A stretch of 64,000 bases of DNA from Ilex aquifolium. Taxonomy: Eukaryota > Streptophyta > Magnoliopsida > Aquifoliales > Aquifoliaceae. A program made the translations under genes and the position numbers. The stretch lies in contig OX637398.1 in the NCBI GenBank assembly GCA_951799425.1, positions 3,529,501-3,593,500 of the forward strand, read 5' to 3'. Below the pieces are notes generated by a model that saw only the letters and a program-made list of their open reading frames with translations, was not told where the DNA came from and made no database searches. Below, one piece after another: positions 1-11,308 of the stretch (position 1 is its first letter; every line of letters starts with the position of its first letter).

Positions 1-2125
1 AACCAAAAAAGTCATCATCCAACGGACGACGTTATCCCAAATTGTCTCAAGCTATTGACGTCTCAGATCGTTTTGATCCGACGTACCACATTAGCTCTTT
101 TGAAATATTTTTGTTGTTCAAATTTTTAGTTTCCAAAACTAACATCCCCAAATTTAATTCCCCAACCCAATCAAATCCGGCAATTAAGCGATCTCTCATT
201 CCTCAACTCTGTCTCTCTCTTCCTAAAATACAGATTACAACTCTTATCATTATTTCATTGATTTTATTTCCTATGTTAAGGGATCACTTTCTATACTGAG
301 ACATTGATTGTCTCACACTCTCAGCTTTCATGATTCTCTTTCCAAACTGAGACACATGTCTCTCCAAAAATCTATCCTAATGCAGCTGTTCTCCATCTTT
401 ACCGTTCATATCACACACACATTTTTACTGTACATATATATAGTGCAAAGATCGAAGACATACTATATCTATATGTTATATCTAGGGAAAGTTTATCTAA
501 ACACCATGTAATTGAGTCTAAATTCAATGACAACCCCTATAACAATAACTTTTGTCTCTATCAGTAGATAAAATAATGATTTAACTAAATATTTTGTGAA
601 AAATACTAAAATTACCCTTTATTATGTAAATAGACTAAAATGTCATCAATTCTTTCCCCATTATATATGCGCTAGCCAGTCAACAAACGTAATTTCAATC
701 ATTATATTATCCCAATAAATTTTTTTATTTTAAAACGTTGTATTATAACTTATTTTTTTAGTCATCATATTATCACTCATTTAGTTACATAATCAAGTTT
801 TTATAATTTTTATAGTTAAAAATGATTTTTCTATAATAAAAATTACAATTGATAAAGTCAATGTCAAAATCTCCTCCATTTCTAATTCCTCTGCTATCAT
901 ATGTCCTCCACAATGTCGCTCGACCACTCCTCACACATCATACTTCATATATAAAATTTAAAATTATTTGATAAAATTTAATATTAATTGAATAAATTTG
1001 ATCTTAATTTTGATAAATTTAAATTAATTTAGTTTTAATTTGATAAATTAAATATTAATTTAGTATTAATTTGATTGAATTTAATGTTAATTTAATAAAT
1101 TTGAATGTTGTTTTAATAAAATTGAATGTTCATTTGATGTTAAATTAAAGAAATGACATTAACTTGATAAGGTTAAATTTTAAATTAATGGAATTTAATA
1201 CTCTATTTAATAAATTAAATAGTTTAATTTAATAAAATTGAATGTCAATTTGATGTTGATTTGATAAAAATAAATAATAACTTAATATTAAATTAAAGAA
1301 ATAATATTAATTTGATGAAATGAAATATTAAATTAATATAACTAAATGCTAATTTGATAAAATTAAATATCAATTTTGTGTTGATATGATGAGATGAAAT
1401 GTTAATTTAGTTTAAATTAAATAAAGAAAATTAATTTGATAACATTGAATATTAAATTGATCAAAATAAATGTTAATATAATAAAATTAAAAGGGAGTGC
1501 ATTAAAATTTTAGAATCAAGAGAGGGTGTTGTTAAAGTTAGGTCTATTTACAAGGGTTGTTGTTAAAGTTAGGTTTATTTTTAATGGGTGTGGATAAAAT
1601 TTACCCTATAAAATACTCGGGGATATTCTATAAATTAACCATCGCCATTAACGGTCTAACCTGACAATCACTAACAGGGAGTGACAGTGAAATTTCAAAA
1701 TTGGAAGGAAGTGTCATTGAATTTAGACCTAACTATTGGGGATCTGGATGAAATTTTTCCTTATATCTATACAAATCTATATAATAAAACACATAAGAAG
1801 TTGAATTTTATCCCCTATATATTCCTCCCCCCTCCAAAACCATCACATCACTCATTTTTATCACATGCTCAGTCATTTAATATTTGATTAATTTGTAATT
1901 TAACATAATTTTTATTTCAGATATTATCCATACACGATAGTATAGATCTGTTAAAAAAATTTAAATTTTGTCAATATCTTTAAGAAAATAATGGGTAAAA
2001 ATAATTTTAAATGATTTAATCAAATAAATGAAGCAAAGAAAAATTAATATTTAATATAGTGATATCCATTTTTTAGGACTCGAATTTTTTGTTCTATCGT
2101 GCCTTCAGGCACGGGTTATAACTAG
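1..2125 (+). mobile_element. Non-autonomous Helitron, 5' end outside window
   Basis: This is a rolling-circle transposon without coding capacity. The 3' end at 2095-2125 is a GTGCCTTCAGGCAC hairpin followed about 10 bases later by CTAG, then host T, as Helitrons require (CTRR|T). A second full copy at 36674-38893 aligns along its whole length and shows that about 75 bp of the 5' end lie before the window. The 5' subterminal block near 50-110 (GACGTCTCAGATCG and neighbours) recurs in every 5' end of this family in the window. The interior at 950-1490 is an AT-rich run of degenerate TTTGATAAAATTAAAT-like units. I see no Rep or helicase reading frame. Confidence 0.85.
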
Positions 2126-5100
2126 TTTATATAATAAAGTAGAACGATTTTGAATCTAAGAGATAAAGAGCGGCTGAGATCATTTCGTGACCAAAAAATA
2201 CATCATCCAACGGATGACGCTATCCCAAACTGTCTCAAGCTATTGACGTCTCAGATCGTTTCGATCCAACGTACCATATTAACTCTTGAAATATTTTTGC
2301 CGCTTAAAATTTTTAATTTCTAAAATTAACATCCATAAATTAATTACTTCCCTTATGTCACACAAATTCAATTGGTAAGTAATCCTCTTAGTCTGTGTGT
2401 CTCTCTCTCTTGGCCCAATTCACGGACACAGTTCCTCCTCTCCCAATTTTTGCCTAATCTCTCTGTCATCTCTCTCCCCAAATCTCACACAATCTCCCCC
2501 ATCACTCTTCTCTCTCTCCCCATCGAGATAGAGATCATCTCCTTTCCATACCGAAAATTATCCCCAAAATATTGACCTAATGTCCTGCCCATTACATGCC
2601 TGAATGTCTTCCCCAATTCTTCTCCTTCTTCATGCCTTCTCTCTTTCACCACTGTTCCTCTATCTCTCTCGCCCTTAACACCAAAGCAACATTCGGCCTC
2701 AATGCCTTCGCTCAGCGTCAAATGTATGTCGTCTGTCCTCAAATCACACACATACATACATGCATACACACACACCCCATGCACGCAACACATACGATTG
2801 CACACACCAGTACCATCCCACGCCACCTCATCCCACCCCATCCCCACCACTCTGATTTACCAACCACCCCACACCTCTGAATCAACCTTTTTTATTTGTT
2901 TCTTAAGTGGTTAATAGGCTTTTAATTTGAACAAGTAGTAGCCAAAGTTTTATATCCCACATGTTCGACAAAATTACCCAAAGAACTATGAACATTTTTA
3001 TTTTGATGATCTTACTTTTTTATGTGTTTTATAGCCCACACCAACATCCCCAACCCAAAACCCCTGCCCACGCCACCAGCACCACCCAACGCCATATCAT
3101 CGTTGTCCACTTTAAACTATGATGCTTGGATTAATGTTTAATTAGTAGATTGATGGTAGTTTTATGCTAAAGCTAATTGTTATGATATTAACCTTGGGTT
3201 GTTTCGAATAAATCCGCTCATGGACTATATGTTTTTAGTGGTTAATAGGCTTTTAATTTGATCAAGTAGCCAACATTGGTTCCTACCAATTAGGAAGTGC
3301 ACAACACATACCCCCAAAATGTATTGCATAATTGATCTACCAATATAGTTTATGGTGTTGAGTTTATTTATTGGAATTATGTGTTGATTTACTTGGATTT
3401 AATTTCAATTTTGAGGTAAAATTGAAATTAGGAGTTAGTAACTTTAAGTGTTATTTGGCTTGCATGGCTGAATTGTGCAAAGGACACACATGTCAGAGGA
3501 TGCTTAACTACCCAGATGGATTTAGAAGGTAAGGAATTTTTTGGGTAGCCTTGCTATTTGTAAATCATTTTCTTTTTTTCTATTCTATCCTTCTATTTTG
3601 AATCTTCTTGCTCAATCAACAGCTACAAGTACTGTGTAATGCCCGTGATCATCCACCAACATAGCATGTTCTGGTGATGTCCCATCGAAGTTCTTGCTCT
3701 ATCAATCATTTGCACAGGTGACCCATTTGCTATATAACCTTTCAAATTCTCTAAAGATTAAGTATTCTATGTTTAAAATCATGTGTGTAATGGTGAGTTG
3801 CTGAGTTCTTTGTGTGCATTTACCAAAAAGACTGCAGAATTTTGGGCATTCTAATTGAAACCACCTTTTTAAATTATGGGCATTTTAATTGATCTTATTG
3901 GGTATGGTAGTAAATGTATTTCCATTTTTGTCTTACCCCAATTTTGTGCAATAAAGGTAACGACTATATAATTAAAAGAAGATTCCAAAGCATAAAAAAT
4001 TGGAAGGGTATAACGTCCACCAAATTTACTTGCGTTGGTTATAAAGTCTTTTATAAATTTTGAAGGGCAGATGTTTGATGAAAGATGTAGAAGAGTATAG
4101 TGAGATTGTTTACAGATTTTTTGGTATACATCATTATTATGTTTTCAAGATAGTAATGAGTAATTAGGAAAATTAAAAAAATAAAGTAGGTACAAAAACA
4201 CTGAACCTAATTTTTTTTTATCACACTACTCTTGAACCAGTATAAATATTCGTCATTTGGTACCTACTGAATTGGTTGCATCATTTGGTACAAATTGAAT
4301 TAGTTTCTTGCATTCAAAATTGAGCATACTGATGAAGCCAATATTTTCACTTAGGATACTTTCGCCTCACATCGTAGGGCAATATGAAGATTTGGAGAAT
4401 GGAGCTTCCTGATTGTAACAAAAAAATTTGGGCAAATAATGATTTCATAAAATTGTGATTACATCAAAAGAATGCCAACCAACTTGATCGTTTTGGGCTT
4501 CGATAGTAGTTGTGACTACACTGTTGCTGTTGTTGTAAGTTATATATGTGTATGTGTGGGGGTGTGTGCCTTTGGTTATGTTCTTAATGAGTTTTGGCTG
4601 TTCTCTTTTTTACAAATTGATGTTGCAACTAATGACAATGTTCACAGCAATGTCCTCCTAAACATTACGTGGATCCAAGATTTTAAGCGAACTATCGTGG
4701 AATAGGCTAACAAGGAGTACAGTTAATGCACTTGCAATGTTCACAGAATTGTCTCCCATATTGATTTTCTAATTTTAGTTTTGAGATGAGATTTTCGTTT
4801 ATGAATTTGTTGATTGGAGATTAATGAATTAAGTGCACTCTTCCACCGCCATGATTGATATTTTGATAACCCTTTATATATCCTTTCCATTTGCTATATC
4901 TAATTAATGGGTACACCTAGGTATAGGAATAAAACAGGCAAAATTTGCATTTGCAATGGAGGTTTTGTCAATTGTTCTTGGGTATTGGATGTGAAAATTG
5001 TTTTTTCCCTAAGTTCTGTTGTTATTAGATGCTAAGTGCACCGTGTAGATTTTCACTTGTAGCTAGCTTTTTTCTGTGAACTGTGTTCATTTTGAAAATA

Positions 5101-5697
5101 CTGACATGATGACATTGGTTTTTCCAGATAAGGAGGTTTATACTGGAATCATGCAAAGTGAACACGTATACTTACAATCCGGGGGACACTAGCGAGAGTT
5201 ATATCCAAGACATCTAAGTTGGCGATTTGTCCAAGACTAACTCTTTCCATTGGACTATCCGAATGGGTTATGTTGTTATATCTTCATTAGAATTGACAAG
5301 AAAAGTGGTCAACTTTTCAAGTTTACTAGGGCATTGGCAGTATTGAGACTTTTGTGATGCCTTTTTAAATTGTGAAAAGGTCTTAGTTCTACATCATAAC
5401 AATGTTTATATATGGATTTGTGTTGGTAAATGCAACAGACTTGGGTGGTAAAGTCAATAAAATCTATTTTACCATGGCTTGGATTGTGTTGAAGTTCTTT
5501 GGAAGTTGATTTGGGTCTATTCATTTGTGTTGATCGGATACATTGCTATCTTTTTTGAGGTTGAATAGAGGAAGTTAACGAATAGAGATTGTGAGACAGA
5601 TTGTGAATATCGTGCAGTTCACCAGAATTTGATGTAGGGAATAAAATTTTGATGTAATTTGTGTTACTTAGTGCCTTCAGGCACGGGCAATTTCTAG
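2126..5697 (+). mobile_element. Non-autonomous Helitron with gene-like interior
   Basis: The element starts directly after the CTAG of the previous Helitron, with TTTATATAATAAAGTAGAACG-type sequence (the family's TC start reads TT here). It ends with a GTGCCTTCAGGCAC hairpin and CTAG at 5694-5697, followed by T. The first ~200 bp match the 5' block of the other family members; the remaining ~3.3 kb are unique in this window. That interior has CT- and CA-rich tracts (2390-2830), a 37-bp direct repeat (near 2905 and 3237) and short open blocks beside splice-like GT/AG sites (about 3460-3530, 3620-3715, 4620-4705, 5128-5290). These resemble a captured, decayed host gene, which I could not identify. 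Confidence 0.8.
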
Positions 5698-5737
5698 TAT
5701 ATATATACTAGCAATTGCCCGTGCCTGAAGACACGGT
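5668..5737. repeat. Tail-to-tail Helitron junction palindrome
   Basis: The 3' ends of two oppositely oriented Helitrons face each other across TATATATATA. The central 18 bases (5694-5711, CTAGTATATATATACTAG) are a perfect palindrome. The hairpin-bearing ends extend the symmetry to arms of about 35 bp with few mismatches. Confidence 0.85.
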
Positions 5738-6155
5738 GTTACTCGTAAATTAGTTACAAATATTTGCTCATACATAAATGTAAAGTAAAATACAATATTG
5801 TAGTAAACGACGAACAAAATGAGTCTGCTAATATTTTTTATAACATCAACCTACATGCATAGCATATATTTCCACATCAAATTGTTACGTCACGAAAATT
5901 ATGTTATAACTACTGAAATATAATAATTCAAACATCTGAAAAAATATATCAGTTGAGAATATTCAATGTTATGTTTTTGATTCAAAATCCACGATTTGAA
6001 CATTCATAATCAACTTTATCTAAATAATAACAAAATTCATAACTAATAGAATGAAAATTAAAACATACTCTCATAAATAAACTAAGTCTGCAGATGTTGT
6101 TAAATGACCAAATATAACTATCATAAATTCAACCGACTTCCAAAAGATACGACCT

Positions 6156-7826
6156 GACTATTGAATTTGTATGATTCGAGTTTATAGTAGTGCTTTTAAT
6201 TTTATATTATTTTTTTTGGTTATTTATATTCTTAGTATATTTTCTTAAACTAAACGTTATTTAATATTGGATTATTTATTAAAGATTGTTGTTTCGTGTT
6301 GGTCACTAAATATTGAATTTGTATGATTCGTGTTCATAGTATTGCATATAATTTTGTATGGTTTATCTCGTTTGTAATTTTGTATCATTTTTCTCGGGTA
6401 TTTAGATTTTGATTATTTAATAAATATTGTTGCTTTGTGTTATTCACTAAATATTGAATTTGTATGATTCGTGTTTGTGTATAAATTTAATCTTGTATAT
6501 TTTAAATGTTAAGCATATTTTCTTTAATATATCTCTTGATATCTGAGTTGCCTAATAACTTGAATTTAATCTTGTATATTTTACATGTTAAACATATTTT
6601 CTTTGTTAAATTCGATTTTTTGCAAGTTATGCTTTTTTTTATTCATTATGGAAAAAACAAAATTGACTATTGAATTTGTATGATTCGAGTTTATAGTAGT
6701 GCTTTTAATTTTATATTATTTTTTTCGGTTATTTATATTATTAGTATATTTTCTTAAACTAAACGTTATTTAATATTGGATTATTTATTAAAGATTGTTG
6801 TTTCGTATTGGTCACTAAATATTGAATTTGTATGATTCGTGTTCATAGTATTGAAATATAATTTTGTATGGTTTATCTCGTTTGTAATTTTGTATAATTT
6901 TTCTCGGGTATTTAGATTTGGATTATTTAATAAATATTGTTGCTTTGTGTTATTCACTAAATATTGAATTTGTATGATTCGTGTTTGTGTATGAATTTAA
7001 TCTTGTATATTTTAAATGTTAAAAATATTTTCTTTAATATATCTCTTGATATCTGAGTTGCCCAATAACTTGAATTTAATCTTGTATATTTTACATGTTA
7101 AGCATATTTTCTTTGTTAAATTAGTTTTTTTGCAAGTTATGTTTTTTTATTGATTATGGAAAAAACAAAATTGACTATTGAATTTGTATGATTCGAGTTT
7201 ATAGTAGTGCTTTTAATTTTATATCATTCTTTTCGATTATTTATATTCTTTGTATATTTTCTTAAACTAAACGTTATTTAGTATTTGATTATTTAATAAA
7301 GATTGTTGTTTCGTGTTCTTCACTAAATATTGAATTTGTATGATTCGTGTTCATAGTATTGCTTATAATTTTGTATCGTTTATTTCGTTTGTAATTTTGT
7401 ATCATTTTTCTCGGGTATTTAGATTTGGATTATTTAATAAATATTGTTGTTTTGTGTTGTTCACTAAATATTGAATTTGTATGATTCGTGTTTGTATATG
7501 AATTTAATCTTGTATATTTTAAATGTTAAGCATATTTTCTTTAATATATCTCTTGATATCTGAGTTGCCCAATAATTTTATTTTAATTGATGTTTTCTGT
7601 TATTTTGTACTGTGGGAATTCCCCACTTTGCTTTTCTATTTATTTATTTTTCATGCTTTTGGTGATAAGTCACCACCAAACTTTTGCTTTGACTTTCTTC
7701 CATTTCTGGAGGCTTGGCTCTATGTCCTCCTCCCTTGTACATTTTCCTTTTAGCTATATATACAGGTAGGGGTCCCGCCAAACCCCCCACCCACACTGGG
7801 TGGCTTTGAGGAAAAAAAAAAAAAAA
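6156..7826. repeat. Higher-order tandem repeats inside Helitron copy A
   Basis: Units of ~508 bp start at 6156, 6665 and 7173, with a partial fourth at 7924 after the retroposed insert. Each unit contains three ~150-bp subrepeats beginning around TTGAATTTGTATGATTCG, so that motif appears ten times in one Helitron. The same arrays begin at 8956 (copy B) and 11757 (copy C). Confidence 0.9.
7576..7826 (+). mobile_element. Poly(A)-tailed retroposed insert in Helitron copy A
   Basis: About 250 bp interrupt the third 508-bp repeat. Sequence before it (TGAGTTGCCCAATAA) and after it (TCTTG.ATATTTTACATG) is continuous in the other units. The insert ends in 15 A residues, and its GGAGGCTTGGCTCTATGTCC region resembles 3' ends of plant L1-type LINE transcripts; that likeness is from memory. 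I see no clear TSD. It must predate the Helitron amplification because all three copies carry it. Confidence 0.6.
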
Positions 7827-8507
7827 TCTTGCATATTTTACATGTTAAGCATATTTTCTTTGTTAAATTAGATTTTTTTGCAAGTTATGCTTTTTTTTTA
7901 TTAATTATGGAAAAAACAAAATTGACTATTGAATTTGTATGATTCGTGTTTGTAGTATTGCTTGAATGAAAGAGAGAGATACAGAGGAATATTTTCGTGA
8001 TATATACTATCTATCTAATATTTATTACATAATTTTCCTTTAGAGAGAGATACAGAGGAATATTTTTGTAATATATTATCTCTCTCTGTGATATATACTA
8101 TCTATCTACAGAGAGATGTAGTATTTGCTTGAATCAGACACTATCTAATATTTTCGTGAGATACAGAAGAAAATATTGTGGAAAATTGATACTTTTTGCG
8201 TTAATTGAGCGTGAGAGAGAGAGAGAGAGAGAGATACAGAGGAATAAGAGAGAGATTTGCTTGATTTAAGGAAAAGATTTGGGGGAATTAAATTTTGGAA
8301 TATCAATTTTGGAAACTTTAAATTTTGAGCAGTAAAAATATTTCAAAGAGTTAATGTGGTACGTCGGATCAAAACGATCTGAGACGTCAATAGCTCGAGA
8401 CAGTTTGAGATAATGTCGTCCGTTAGATGATGTTTTTTTTGGTCACGAAACGATCTACACCACTCTTTGTTTCCAAAATTCAAATTCGTTCTACTTTATT
8501 ATATAGA

Positions 8508-11308
8508 CTAGCAATTGCCCGTGCCTGAAGACACGGTGTTACTCGTAAATTAGTTACAAATATTTGCTTATACATAAATGTAAAGTAAAATACAATATTG
8601 TAGTAAACGACGAACAAAATGAGTCTGCTAATATTTTTTATAACATCAACCTACATGCATAGCATATATTTCCACATCAAATTGTTACGTCACGAAAATT
8701 ATGTTATAACTACTGAAACATAATAATTCAAACATCTGAAAAAATATATCAGTTGAGAATATTCAATGTTATGTTTTTGATTCAAAATCCACGATTTGAA
8801 CATTCATAATCAACTTTATCTAAATAATAACAAAATTCATAACTAATAGAATGAAAATTAAAACATACTCTCATAAATAAACTAAGTCTGCAGATGTTGT
8901 TAAATGACCAAATATAACTATCATAAATTCAACCGACTTCCAAAAGATACGACCTGACTATTGAATTTGTATGATTCGAGTTTATAGTAGTGCTTTTAAT
9001 TTTATATTATTTTTTTTGGTTATTTATATTCTTAGTATATTTTCTTAAACTAAACGTTATTTAATATTGGATTATTTATTAAAGATTGTTGTTTCGTGTT
9101 GGTCACTAAATATTGAATTTGTATGATTCGTGTTCATAGTATTGCATATAATTTTGTATGGTTTATCTCGTTTGTAATTTTGTATCATTTTTCTCGGGTA
9201 TTTAGATTTTGATTATTTAATAAATATTGTTGCTTTGTGTTATTCACTAAATATTGAATTTGTATGATTCGTGTTTGTGTATAAATTTAATCTTGTATAT
9301 TTTAAATGTTAAGCATATTTTCTTTAATATATCTCTTGATATCTGAGTTGCCTAATAACTTGAATTTAATCTTGTATATTTTACATGTTAAACATATTTT
9401 CTTTGTTAAATTCGATTTTTTGCAAGTTATGCTTTTTTTTATTCATTATGGAAAAAACAAAATTGACTATTGAATTTGTATGATTCGAGTTTATAGTAGT
9501 GCTTTTAATTTTATATTATTTTTTTCGGTTATTTATATTATTAGTATATTTTCTTAAACTAAACGTTATTTAATATTGGATTATTTATTAAAGATTGTTG
9601 TTTCGTATTGGTCACTAAATATTGAATTTGTATGATTCGTGTTCATAGTATTGAAATATAATTTTGTATGGTTTATCTCGTTTGTAATTTTGTATAATTT
9701 TTCTCGGGTATTTAGATTTGGATTATTTAATAAATATTGTTGCTTTGTGTTATTCACTAAATATTGAATTTGTATGATTCGTGTTTGTGTATGAATTTAA
9801 TCTTGTATATTTTAAATGTTAAAAATATTTTCTTTAATATATCTCTTGATATCTGAGTTGCCCAATAACTTGAATTTAATCTTGTATATTTTACATGTTA
9901 AGCATATTTTCTTTGTTAAATTAGTTTTTTTGCAAGTTATGTTTTTTTATTGATTATGGAAAAAACAAAATTGACTATTGAATTTGTATGATTCGAGTTT
10001 ATAGTAGTGCTTTTAATTTTATATCATTCTTTTCGATTATTTATATTCTTTGTATATTTTCTTAAACTAAACGTTATTTAGTATTTGATTATTTAATAAA
10101 GATTGTTGTTTCGTGTTCTTCACTAAATATTGAATTTGTATGATTCGTGTTCATAGTATTGCTTATAATTTTGTATCGTTTATTTCGTTTGTAATTTTGT
10201 ATCATTTTTCTCGGGTATTTAGATTTGGATTATTTAATAAATATTGTTGTTTTGTGTTGTTCACTAAATATTGAATTTGTATGATTCGTGTTTGTATATG
10301 AATTTAATCTTGTATATTTTAAATGTTAAGCATATTTTCTTTAATATATCTCTTGATATCTGAGTTGCCCAATAATTTTATTTTAATTGATGTTTTCTGT
10401 TATTTTGTACTGTGGGAATTCCCCACTTTGCTTTTCTATTTATTTATTTTTCATGCTTTTGGTGATAAGTCACCACCAAACTTTTGCTTTGACTTTCTTC
10501 CATTTCTGGAGGCTTGGCTCTATGTCCTCCTCCCTTGTACATTTTTCCTTTTAGCTATATATACAGGTAGGGGTCCCGCCAAACCCCCCACCCACACTGG
10601 GTGGCTTTGAGGAAAAAAAAAAAAAAATCTTGCATATTTTACATGTTAAGCATATTTTCTTTGTTAAATTAGATTTTTTTGCAAGTTATGCTTTTTTTTT
10701 ATTAATTATGGAAAAAACAAAATTGACTATTGAATTTGTATGATTCGTGTTTGTAGTATTGCTTGAATGAAAGAGAGAGATACAGAGGAATATTTTCGTG
10801 ATATATACTATCTATCTAATATTTATTACATAATTTTCCTTTAGAGAGAGATACAGAGGAATATTTTTGTAATATATTATCTCTCTCTGTGATATATACT
10901 ATCTATCTACAGAGAGATGTAGTATTTGCTTGAATCAGACACTATCTAATATTTTCGTGAGATACAGAAGAAAATATTGTGGAAAATTGATACTTTTTGC
11001 GTGAATTGAGCGTGAGAGAGAGAGAGAGAGAGAGATACAGAGGAATAAGAGAGAGATTTGCTTGATTTAAGGAAAAGATTTGGGGGAATTAAATTTTGGA
11101 ATATCAATTTTGGAAACTTTAAATTTTGAGCAGTAAAAATATTTCAAAGAGTTAATGTGGTACGTCGGATCAAAACGATCTGAGACGTCAATAGCTCGAG
11201 ACAGTTTGAGATAATGTCGTCCGTTAGATGATGTTTTTTTTGGTCACGAAACGATCTACACCACTCTTTGTTTCCAAAATTCAAATTCGTTCTACTTTAT
11301 TATATAGA
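8508..11308 (-). mobile_element. Helitron triplet, copy B
   Basis: Starts at the base after copy A, with no target or spacer nucleotides: ...TATAGA|CTAG... It is 2,801 bp and differs from copy A at only a handful of positions. Copies B and C share at least three variants against A, including one extra T in the retroposed insert. Terminal and internal structures are as in copy A. Confidence 0.92.
10376..10627 (+). mobile_element. Poly(A)-tailed insert, Helitron copy B
   Basis: Same insert as at 7576-7826, at the equivalent place, with one extra T before the TTTTAGC segment. It was inherited with the Helitron and is not an independent insertion. Confidence 0.6.

Larger units (their letters stand above)
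5708..8507 (-). mobile_element. Helitron triplet, copy A
   Basis: A 2,800-bp non-autonomous Helitron read on the minus strand. Its 5' end is TCTATATAATAAAGTAGAACG (complement of 8487-8507). Its 3' end is a hairpin plus CTAG (complement of 5708-5711), followed by host T (complement of A5707). The 5' subterminal region (8345-8420) carries the same GACGTCTCAGATCG block as the plus-strand Helitrons, so it is the same family with a different interior. The interior has three ~508-bp repeats, a poly(A)-tailed insert and a GA microsatellite near 8213-8231. It has no real coding frame; the short frame beginning at 7523 is spurious. Confidence 0.92.
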
